Positions 5,482 to 10,227 of a stretch of 10,227 nt of DNA are shown here, piece by piece. Source of the DNA: Patescibacteria group bacterium (GTDB lineage Bacteria; Patescibacteriota; Minisyncoccia; UBA6257; GWB1-50-10); contig JAMCRC010000021.1 of assembly GCA_023380415.1 (NCBI GenBank), positions 1-10,227 on the forward strand, written 5' to 3'. Within the stretch, counting starts at the first letter, position 1, and every line of letters begins with the position of its first letter. The notes under the pieces were generated by a model, which worked only from the letters and a program-made list of their open reading frames with translations, was not told the origin of the DNA and did no database searches. The translations under genes were made by a program, and so were the position numbers.

Positions 5482-6447
5482 TTGAGACCAATGGAAATAC
5501 CCAAGATCGAAACTTTGGAAGAATATTTGAGCCCGACCAATTTCACCGGACGCTTGGTGCTTTTGTCGGAGGAGCTCAATCCTTTCGCCCCTCTCGGCGT
5601 CGATATTTACGTGAAGATCCTCTGGGAGAATCCCGTTCTGAACGGTAAATTCTTCCCGGCCTATTGGATGCTGAAGCAGGCCTACGAACAAGGCCGGCTC
5701 AAGGGCGTTCGCACGCTTTACGAAGCGACGAGCGGCAATATGGCCAAAGCATTGAAGATCTTCGCGCCTTATTTCGGCATCGAGCGGGTGGTCGCCGTCG
5801 TGCCGCCGAATATCGCGGAAGGGAAGCTCGAAATGCTCGAACTCGTCGGGGCCGAGGTGCTTAAGATGGAAAACGGCATCGAGAAGGCCAAAGAGCTGGG
5901 GAGCGCGCCGGGATGCTTGAACTTGTTCCAGTACGGGAACAACGATAATCCGGGCGGCTATTACCATTTTTTGGCGCCGAATCTCTGGGCCCAGGCGGAA
6001 AGGGATATAGCGATCCTATCGGTCGGCATGGGAACCACCGGGACCATTCAGGGCCTTTCCCGCTACCTGCGCGAGCAGAAAGCGCGGACGCTCGTCCTAG
6101 GGAATATCGTCGCTCCCGGCGAAAACATCCCCGGTGTGAGGACCGATGCCAAGCTTCAAGAGGTCCAGTTCGACTTCGGTCCATTGGTAGACGCGACCGA
6201 ACACGTGACCCGCGATGAGGCGATGCTTGCCAGTTTGCGTTTGGTGGCGGCGGGAGTGTACGGCGGCCCGAGCACCGGTTTCACCTACGCAGGGCTGCTG
6301 AAGCATCTTGGCATCCTGGCCAAGGAGGACCGTTTGGATGCTCTGCGGAACGGCCAAAAAAGGATCCGGGCGGTCTTCATCAGTTTCGACACTCCCGATC
6401 CATACGGGAGAGATTATCGATCTTATAGCAATAAGCGGGCGGCCTGA
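5482..6447 (+). CDS. Cysteine-synthase-like PLP-dependent enzyme (fold type II), divergent
   Basis: A cytoplasmic enzyme of 321 residues if the TTG at 5482 is used (ATG 5491 gives 318). Fold type II PLP enzymes catalyse beta-replacement or elimination on serine/cysteine-type amino acids. Marks, numbered from the TTG: Lys56 in NPVLNGKFF is at the position of the Schiff-base lysine (usually NPTGSxKDR). TSGN (83-86) is the substrate/cofactor loop. VGAEVL (122-127), then GTTGT (184-188), is the phosphate-binding turn with IQGLSRYLRE after it. Ser264 in GPSTG is a candidate for the residue facing the pyridine nitrogen. The length is near that of CysK (~310), but the usual N-terminal GNTPLV is replaced by TGRLVLL and the lysine motif is strongly altered. 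It may therefore use a different amino-acid substrate. It is monocistronic; no serine acetyltransferase or other Cys/Met gene is adjacent. Confidence 0.88.
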   Translation: MRPMEIPKIETLEEYLSPTNFTGRLVLLSEELNPFAPLGVDIYVKILWENPVLNGKFFPAYWMLKQAYEQGRLKGVRTLYEATSGNMAKALKIFAPYFGIERVVAVVPPNIAEGKLEMLELVGAEVLKMENGIEKAKELGSAPGCLNLFQYGNNDNPGGYYHFLAPNLWAQAERDIAILSVGMGTTGTIQGLSRYLREQKARTLVLGNIVAPGENIPGVRTDAKLQEVQFDFGPLVDATEHVTRDEAMLASLRLVAAGVYGGPSTGFTYAGLLKHLGILAKEDRLDALRNGQKRIRAVFISFDTPDPYGRDYRSYSNKRAA

Positions 6448-6458
6448 GCCCGCTTTTT
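6433..6458 (+). terminator. Intrinsic terminator overlapping the end of the PLP-enzyme gene
   Basis: GCGGGC (6435-6440) pairs with GCCCGC (6448-6453), with two flanking A-T pairs possible. Five T follow at 6454-6458. The 5' arm encodes the last residues, and the loop (6441-6447) contains the TGA stop codon. Confidence 0.85.
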
Positions 6459-6465
6459 CATTTCC

Positions 6466-6491
6466 GCGCCGCCGGGAAAGGCCGCCGGCGC
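6466..6491. other. GC-rich inverted repeat in the gap before the DUF3298-type gene
   Basis: GCGCCG (6466-6471) pairs with CGGCGC (6486-6491) around a 14-base inner region. It has no T-run on the plus strand. It may be a transcript-end hairpin or chance in GC-rich sequence. Nothing else was seen in this 111-base gap apart from the neighbouring terminator and -10 box. Confidence 0.25.
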
Positions 6492-6543
6492 CAATGCCGT
6501 CCAGGGAACGTTCTTTATCCGTTGCGGAGATGAATTTCCGGCG

Positions 6544-6552
6544 TGCTATACT
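6544..6552 (+). promoter_or_regulatory. Extended -10 promoter of the DUF4163/DUF3298-type gene
   Basis: TGCTATACT (6544-6552) is an extended -10 element. Standard spacing places the transcription start at 6559, exactly the A of the start codon, so the mRNA should be leaderless. A weak TTGCGG at 6522-6527 would require a 19-base spacer. Confidence 0.6.
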
Positions 6553-6558
6553 GGGGAT

Positions 6559-7350
6559 ATGGGCAAGAACAAGAAAAGTTTCGTCGTCATCATCGCGGCT
6601 TTGGCGATCGTCGTTGCTGGCGCCGCGGTCTATTTTTTTGTCCCGGGCGGGAATCGTTCGGCGCCGGCCGTAAGCGGCTTGACGATCACTACGGCGACCA
6701 TGGGGCAGAACGGCCAGGTGAACGGCGAAAACTATACCGTATCGGTCTATTATCCGAATGTCTCCGGCGTTCCGGAGGCCGGGGCTTTTAACGATTACAC
6801 GCTGGCCCTGATCTCGTCGCAGATAAACGATTTCAAGACGGCTATCGCCCAGAACGATATCAGCCGTTTGCCGCCTCAGATGCAGGCCTTGGCGAACACC
6901 TTTAACATACGCTATTCCCTGGACGGCACTTCCACGGATTACGTGAGCGCCGTATTCGGTTCGGAGACGTACCTTGTCGGAATGGCCCATCCTTCCCATT
7001 TGCTGACGTCGCTCGACGTCGATCTGCGGAACGGGTCGGTGATAAAGCTTTCCGACCTTTTCGCACCTGGAGCGGATTATCTGAAAACGCTCTCCGATAT
7101 AACGACCGCCGATATTTTGCGCCAGATCCGGAACGGGACCTATTCTTCAACGCCGGATTTCGTCGCCCAGACAGGAGGGACGTCGCCCAATGCGGACAAT
7201 TTCCAGGTCTTCGGCCTCTCGCCCCAGGGCCTCGTGGTCCATTTCCAGGATTATCAGGTCGGTCCCGGAGTTTCCGGTCCGGCCAAGGTCGTTATTCCGT
7301 ACGGCGAACTCCAGAACGTCGCCCGGCCGGGAGGTCTCATCGCCCGATAA
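6559..7350 (+). CDS. Membrane-anchored DUF4163/DUF3298 (PdaC/RsiV-like) extracytoplasmic protein
   Basis: A 263-residue protein. A basic N-terminus (GKNKKS) and one hydrophobic helix (about 8-28) act as membrane anchor or signal. The external part has an N-terminal beta/alpha region (about 52-140; VNGENYTVSVYYPNVSG, then a helix with ALISSQINDFK) resembling DUF4163. The C-terminal half (about 148-252) fits DUF3298: LTSLDVDLRNGSVIKLSDLF, a long helix, then FGLSPQGLVVHFQDYQVGPGVSGPAKVVIPYGEL. These two domains together occur in the sensor part of RsiV-type anti-sigma factors and beside the PdaC deacetylase domain. Here there is neither an anti-sigma domain nor a polysaccharide deacetylase domain, so only a ligand- or protein-binding envelope role can be proposed. 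It precedes another anchored protein by 19 bases, so the two likely form an operon. Confidence 0.85.
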   Translation: MGKNKKSFVVIIAALAIVVAGAAVYFFVPGGNRSAPAVSGLTITTATMGQNGQVNGENYTVSVYYPNVSGVPEAGAFNDYTLALISSQINDFKTAIAQNDISRLPPQMQALANTFNIRYSLDGTSTDYVSAVFGSETYLVGMAHPSHLLTSLDVDLRNGSVIKLSDLFAPGADYLKTLSDITTADILRQIRNGTYSSTPDFVAQTGGTSPNADNFQVFGLSPQGLVVHFQDYQVGPGVSGPAKVVIPYGELQNVARPGGLIAR

Positions 7351-7369
7351 ATATCTAGGACAGGAATTT

Positions 7370-8128
7370 ATGAAAATAGAATTCAACAAGATAACGAAAC
7401 TATCCCGGACGGTCGCCATAATAATCCTCGTAGGACTTCCGTTCTGGGGATTCTACGTCGGCTACGAATACGGGCTCGTCCAAGTTCCGACGCCGCCGCT
7501 CCTGAATTACACGCTTTCCAACCTGGAACCGGTCATGTCGTATCCGACCGCCTCGGGTACGATCGCTTACGCCCCATTCGAGCCAAAAACCTACCAAACC
7601 AGCTTTTACAGCAAGGGCCAAGGTCCGCTCTATACCTACTCTTTTTCCTATCCACGCGATTTCGACCTTACCCAGAATGCTGGGGTCTACGGTGGATTTT
7701 TGGGAGACGGTATGGACTCTCAAGTGACCGTTGCGACGCCGCAGGACGCCTTTCAAGCACCGAAATCGAATTTCGGGAGCGCTTATTTTACGGTCTCCGT
7801 GGCTTCCGGCACTAAAGCCGCGGCGAATTGCTACGATATGCCGCCGGGCGCGCGCGGCGTCCCGGGAGCGACCTCGACCATAACGGTCAATGGGCGCGAT
7901 TTCGTAACGGCGGCCACGACCGGCGTCGGGGCGGGGAATATCTACGATTCGCGCGTCTATCGGACCGTATTCGACGGTTTTTGCTTCGAGGCGGCGCTCA
8001 CGGTCCATACCGGCAATATCGGAATGTACACGCCGGGGACCGTCGTGCCTTTCGACGACGGCCGCGCTTTCAATATTCTGGAGGCCGTTTTGAGCACCTT
8101 CCGGATATCGACGAGCACCGCAAGCTGA
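7370..8128 (+). CDS. Hypothetical single-pass extracytoplasmic protein
   Basis: A 252-residue protein of no family I can name. After a short polar N-terminus (MKIEFNKITKLSR) there is one membrane helix (about 13-35), then an external domain. A YTYSFSYPRDFDL segment (88-100) and a final helix of the ILEAVLSTFRIS type (237-247) resemble the beta/alpha arrangement of PsbP/Mog1-like exported proteins, but this is only a resemblance. Cys154 and Cys205 are the only cysteines and may pair. ATG 7370 is chosen because it gives a clean membrane anchor and has AGGA at 7362-7365, although the spacing is short; an in-frame upstream start at 7190 would overlap the previous gene by 160 bases. The gene ends 7 bases before the stop of the convergent endonuclease-family gene, with no clear terminator between them. 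Confidence 0.8.
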   Translation: MKIEFNKITKLSRTVAIIILVGLPFWGFYVGYEYGLVQVPTPPLLNYTLSNLEPVMSYPTASGTIAYAPFEPKTYQTSFYSKGQGPLYTYSFSYPRDFDLTQNAGVYGGFLGDGMDSQVTVATPQDAFQAPKSNFGSAYFTVSVASGTKAAANCYDMPPGARGVPGATSTITVNGRDFVTAATTGVGAGNIYDSRVYRTVFDGFCFEAALTVHTGNIGMYTPGTVVPFDDGRAFNILEAVLSTFRISTSTAS

Positions 8129-8135
8129 GCCGGCG

Positions 8136-8897
8136 CTATATCTCGAAATCCAGTATCAGCGGCAAATGGTCCGAGATCTCCAGGGTCGGGACCGAAAGCG
8201 CTTCGGCCGAGATCTCCGGCGAAGTAAAAATATAGTCGGATATCTTGTCCACCGCGCCGCCGTCGGGGAATTTGTCGGCGAGCAGCCGGCTCCGCGTCGT
8301 CCGGACGCGGAACCTCTCCATCAGGTTGGCCATGACGTCGCCGATGATCGCGACGCTTTTGGTGTCGGGGGAAAGATTGAAGTCGCCGCAGAGGATCTTG
8401 GGTTCGGGAACGCCTTTCAAAAAGGCGGCGATGTTATTCGACTGCTCCAGTCGTTCCGGCGTATCGCTCTTCGGCCAAACGGCGATGCCGTGGAAATTGG
8501 CTACGGTCAGTTTTCCCGCCGGTCCGTCGAACGCCGCGTATTGGAGCAGTCCGGTCTCGCCGACCGTTCCGCGCACCTTCTCTTCGAGACGCCCGTAAGG
8601 GAAAAAACTGCCGCTCGTCGAAAGTCGCAGCGGCGGTTTCCAGAATATGGCGTTGCCGACCGGCACGTTTCCGGGGCGGCCCGGCGTGGTCGAAAGGGAC
8701 ATGGCGGCAAAAGCGTGTTCGAATCCGGGAAGAAGCGCCCGGAGCGATCGAAGGCCCATTATCTCCGATGGCGATTCCGGAAGGTCGATGACCTCTTGGA
8801 AGCAAAAGATATCCGTTCCCGAAGCGGCCCCGGCGATAAAATCCTTAAGGCCGTCGGTCTTCTTGCCGCCCCAGATGTTCAAGCATACCAGCCGCAT
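8136..8897 (-). CDS. Endonuclease/exonuclease/phosphatase (EEP)-family protein
   Basis: A 253-residue, apparently soluble member of the EEP superfamily, metal-dependent phosphodiesterases that include exonuclease III, DNase I and phosphatases acting on lipids or inositols. The catalytic landmarks are present in order: LNIWGG with Asn7, CFQEV with metal-ligand Glu35, NFHG with Asn134/His136, GDFNLSPDT with Asp172/Asn174, SDYIF with Asp221, and SDHLPL with Asp243/His244. The protein is therefore predicted to be active. No signal peptide is evident, which favours an intracellular nucleic-acid or small phosphodiester substrate, but the sequence does not decide which. Its ATG shares one base with the TAA stop of the upstream YecD-like gene (TAATG), so translation should be coupled. 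The stop is TAG at 8136-8138. Confidence 0.9.
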   Translation of the reverse strand: MRLVCLNIWGGKKTDGLKDFIAGAASGTDIFCFQEVIDLPESPSEIMGLRSLRALLPGFEHAFAAMSLSTTPGRPGNVPVGNAIFWKPPLRLSTSGSFFPYGRLEEKVRGTVGETGLLQYAAFDGPAGKLTVANFHGIAVWPKSDTPERLEQSNNIAAFLKGVPEPKILCGDFNLSPDTKSVAIIGDVMANLMERFRVRTTRSRLLADKFPDGGAVDKISDYIFTSPEISAEALSVPTLEISDHLPLILDFEI

Positions 8898-9472
8898 TAT
8901 TTTAAGGCCGCAATGACATCGACGGTCTTTCGAACGCGGGCAATGCGGGGGAAAACGGTCTTAAGGGAGAAAGCGTGCTCTTCGGCGCTCATGGCGGCGC
9001 AAGCGTCCTCGACGACGACCTGATCGTAGCCGTATTCGTAGGCGGAACGGGCGGTCGATTCGACGCCGATATTGGTCGATATGCCGCAAAGGACGATGGT
9101 CCGAACGCCCCGCCGGCGCAGCTCGAGGTCGAGCTCGGTGCCGTAAAAGGCGCCCCATTGGCGCTTTGTGATGACGAAATCGCCGTCCTTCGGCCCCATT
9201 TCCGGTACGAGTTCGGCCCAATCCGGCGCGGGCGCGCCGCGCTGCATCACGTTATCGGCCTCGGGATGAAGGGCGTCCTTTCCGTCCGGAGACGGCGTGA
9301 CGTGGACCAGGAAGACCGGCACGCCCGATGCGCGGCAGGCCTCGGCGATCGCAGCGGCGTTCTTGACGACGTCCTGCGAAGCATACGGCTGGGTCGTTCG
9401 GCCGACGATGCCTTTTTGAAGGTCGATGACGACGAGAGCGGTCTTGGCCTTGTCCAGGATGAGTTGTTCCAT
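8897..9472 (-). CDS. YecD-like isochorismatase-family protein lacking the usual catalytic cysteine
   Basis: A 191-residue cytoplasmic protein of the isochorismatase/cysteine-hydrolase superfamily. VVIDLQKG supplies the triad Asp (17) and ITKRQWGAFYGTELD supplies the Lys (103). In the active-site loop LCGISTNIGVESTAR (128-142) the place of the nucleophilic Cys (usually 'TN.CV.sTA') is Gly136; a Cys at 129 lies upstream of the loop. From memory this matches E. coli YecD closely in the same stretches (KRQWGAFYGT, LCGISTNIGVESTARNA, YPRIARVRS), so it is a defined subfamily and not a decayed gene. Its substrate is unknown, and hydrolysis by the normal Cys mechanism is doubtful. ATG 9472 is chosen because the -10 box on this strand covers ATG 9481; longer upstream extensions run antisense through the next two genes and are rejected. 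It is the first gene of a two-gene operon with the EEP gene. Confidence 0.9.
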   Translation of the reverse strand: MEQLILDKAKTALVVIDLQKGIVGRTTQPYASQDVVKNAAAIAEACRASGVPVFLVHVTPSPDGKDALHPEADNVMQRGAPAPDWAELVPEMGPKDGDFVITKRQWGAFYGTELDLELRRRGVRTIVLCGISTNIGVESTARSAYEYGYDQVVVEDACAAMSAEEHAFSLKTVFPRIARVRKTVDVIAALK

Positions 9473-9479
9473 AAAGACC

Positions 9480-9487
9480 ATTATAAT
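9480..9487. promoter_or_regulatory. Palindromic -10 element shared by divergent YecD-like and DUF167 genes
   Basis: ATTATAAT is its own reverse complement. It therefore offers TATAAT on the plus strand at 9482-9487 and on the minus strand at 9485-9480. Predicted starts are about 9494 (plus, 16-base leader with GGAAG at 9499-9503) and about 9473 (minus, one base before the ATG at 9472). Neither strand shows a good -35. Confidence 0.55.
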
Positions 9488-9509
9488 TAAAACGTCGCGG
9501 AAGACCACC

Positions 9510-9728
9510 ATGCGCATATACGTTAAAGTCAGGCCGAACGCCAAACGACCGGGCGTCTCGCTCGTCGCCGAAGGCCGTTTCTTGGTCGCGGTGAAAGAGC
9601 CGCCCAAGGAAGGCAAGGCGAACCGGGCCGTGCGGACCGCTTTGGCCGAATATTTCGGGATCGCGGCATCGCACATCGTCATGGTCTCGGGCGCCGCGGC
9701 CCGCGATAAGATTTTTGATATCGAATGA
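9510..9728 (+). CDS. DUF167/YggU-family small protein
   Basis: A 72-residue soluble protein with the complete DUF167 (YggU) pattern: V-K-V-R-P-N-A-K at the N-terminus, an FLVAVKEPPKEGKANRAV core with the family's P..GKAN motif, a helix (ALAEYFGI), and the VSGAAARDKIFDI ending that matches 'G..sr.K...i'. The length is normal for the family (about 70-100). The molecular function is not established; the fold is known from structural genomics. ATG 9510 is chosen because homology starts there and a GGAAG lies 6 bases upstream; the in-frame extension to 9426 would run through the divergent promoter and the YecD-like gene. It is followed 23 bases later by the DsbA-like gene, whose promoter lies inside and just after this gene's 3' end. 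Confidence 0.88.
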   Translation: MRIYVKVRPNAKRPGVSLVAEGRFLVAVKEPPKEGKANRAVRTALAEYFGIAASHIVMVSGAAARDKIFDIE

Positions 9729-9742
9729 GGCCGTGATAGAAT
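9715..9742 (+). promoter_or_regulatory. Promoter of the DsbA-like gene
   Basis: TTGATA (9715-9720), a 16-base spacer and TAGAAT (9737-9742) with a TG extension at 9734-9735. Initiation is predicted near 9749, 3 bases before the ATG. The GGGAGG at 9743-9748 is then outside the mRNA, and is also too close (3 bases) to be a good ribosome site. The -35 is inside the DUF167 coding end. Confidence 0.6.
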
Positions 9743-9751
9743 GGGAGGATT

Positions 9752-10227
9752 ATGAACGCAAAGAGCACAGCGATCTGGATCGTCGTGGCCGTGGCCGTTC
9801 TGGGCGGCATTTACGGCCTTACCTATCTGGCCCAGACATCGCCTACGGCCCAGTCCGGCAGCGGCAACTTGGGGCCGATCCCGCCCGTAACGGCGAGCGA
9901 TTGGGTCTTGGGCGATCCCCAGGCCTCGACCACGCTCATCGAATACGGCGACTTCGAGTGCCCGGTCTGCTCCGAGTATGCGCCGCTCATCTCGCAGATC
10001 ATGCAGCAGTTCGGAGGAGAGGTCCGCTTCGTCTATCGTTTCTTCCCGCTCGAGTCGATCCATCCGAACGCGGCCGTTTCGGCCGCGGCGGCCCAGGCGG
10101 CGGGGGAGCAGGGCAAGTTTTGGGAGATGCACGATCTGCTCTTTAAGAACCAGAACGATTGGGCGGCCCTGGGCCAAACCGACGCGGAGAACATCTTCCA
10201 GGGCTATGCCCGAACGCTCGGTTTGAA
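9752..10227 (+). CDS. Membrane-anchored DsbA-family thioredoxin-fold protein (cut by right edge)
   Basis: The first 158 residues of a thiol-disulfide oxidoreductase; the frame is open through the right edge. A single N-terminal hydrophobic helix (about 7-26) anchors it, with a Ser/Gly/Pro linker (30-46). A DsbA/Thioredoxin_4-type domain then starts at VLGDPQASTTLIEYGDFECPVCSEY. The active site is C70-P-V-C73. RFVYRFFPLESIHPNA (92-107), the AAAQAAGEQGKFWEMHDLLF helix region (112-131) and the start of the inserted helical domain follow as in DsbA-family proteins of Patescibacteria and Gram-positives. The cis-Pro loop should lie beyond the window. Its expected role is oxidation or isomerisation of disulfides in exported proteins, and several neighbours carry paired extracytoplasmic cysteines. 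It has its own promoter inside the preceding DUF167 gene. Confidence 0.93.
   Translation, partial: MNAKSTAIWIVVAVAVLGGIYGLTYLAQTSPTAQSGSGNLGPIPPVTASDWVLGDPQASTTLIEYGDFECPVCSEYAPLISQIMQQFGGEVRFVYRFFPLESIHPNAAVSAAAAQAAGEQGKFWEMHDLLFKNQNDWAALGQTDAENIFQGYARTLGL

Noticed and set aside
6097..6999. 300-codon minus-strand open frame across the PLP gene end and the DUF3298-type gene start
   Set aside because: It crosses a terminator and promoter that serve the plus strand, and its composition is shadow-like.
7190..7369. Earlier in-frame start for the unknown anchored protein
   Set aside because: It would overlap the DUF3298-type gene in another frame and bury the membrane anchor behind 60 Arg/Ser-rich residues.
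9426..9509. Earlier in-frame start for the DUF167 protein
   Set aside because: It lies upstream of the predicted transcription start and overlaps the divergent gene. Family similarity begins at 9510.
9473..10177. N-terminal extension of the YecD-like open frame to 426 codons
   Set aside because: The added part is antisense to the DUF167 and DsbA-like genes and has no family similarity. The family starts at about 9472, and a -10 box sits just upstream.
1..10227. CRISPR array, tRNA/rRNA genes, transposase or phage module, defence island
   Set aside because: No spaced direct repeats, tRNA cloverleaf, transposase motif, integrase or known defence domain was seen in any frame. The protein-level repeats at 3226-4460 are coding and diverged.

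Overview
The window is bacterial, compact and GC-rich (roughly 55-60% by eye). It carries twelve protein-coding genes, two of them cut by the window edges. Intergenic gaps never exceed about 130 bases. TGA is used as an ordinary stop, so the code is the standard bacterial one. Gene content and style suggest a Patescibacteria/CPR genome, probably of the Parcubacteria group: many small single-pass exported proteins of unknown function, a prepilin-like protein, a Ser/Thr/Gly-rich secreted protein ending in a peptidoglycan-binding domain, and apparently leaderless genes. This placement is an inference from style, not a proof. No rRNA, tRNA, CRISPR array, insertion sequence or phage module was seen.

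Layout. (1) Bases 1-2749, plus strand: the 3' end of serS (seryl-tRNA synthetase), then a membrane-anchored helix/PKD-like protein, an FtsQ-like POTRA protein and a prepilin-like protein, closely spaced and closed by an intrinsic terminator at 2775-2799. (2) 2869-4731: a 620-residue secreted protein with five Cys-paired Ig-like repeats and a C-terminal peptidoglycan-binding domain. (3) 4858-5382: a DUF6580-type multi-pass membrane protein with its own promoter, Shine-Dalgarno site and strong terminator. (4) 5482-6447: a divergent cysteine-synthase-like PLP enzyme whose promoter overlaps the preceding terminator. (5) 6559-8128: two exported/membrane-anchored proteins (DUF4163/DUF3298 type and an unknown). 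(6) 9472-8136, minus strand: a coupled pair, a YecD-like isochorismatase-family protein and an endonuclease/exonuclease/phosphatase-family protein, convergent with block 5. (7) 9510-10227, plus strand: a DUF167/YggU protein and the start of a membrane-anchored DsbA-family thioredoxin (CPVC), cut by the right edge.

How it fits together. Most genes serve the cell envelope: division (FtsQ-like), pilus-like assembly, wall binding and several anchored extracytoplasmic domains. Many of these exported domains carry closely spaced or paired cysteines, and the DsbA-like protein is a plausible local candidate to oxidise them. The regulatory layout falls into two types. Genes of blocks 3 and 4 have -35/-10 promoters with a leader and Shine-Dalgarno site. 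The prepilin, wall-binding, DUF3298, YecD-like and DsbA-like genes have a TATAAT-like box only 7-9 bases before the start codon, which predicts leaderless or near-leaderless mRNAs.

No obviously new multi-gene defence or mobile system was found. The more unusual items are the Cys-paired repeat protein, the prepilin with a tail-fibre-like C-terminus, the divergent PLP enzyme, and the promoter architecture.
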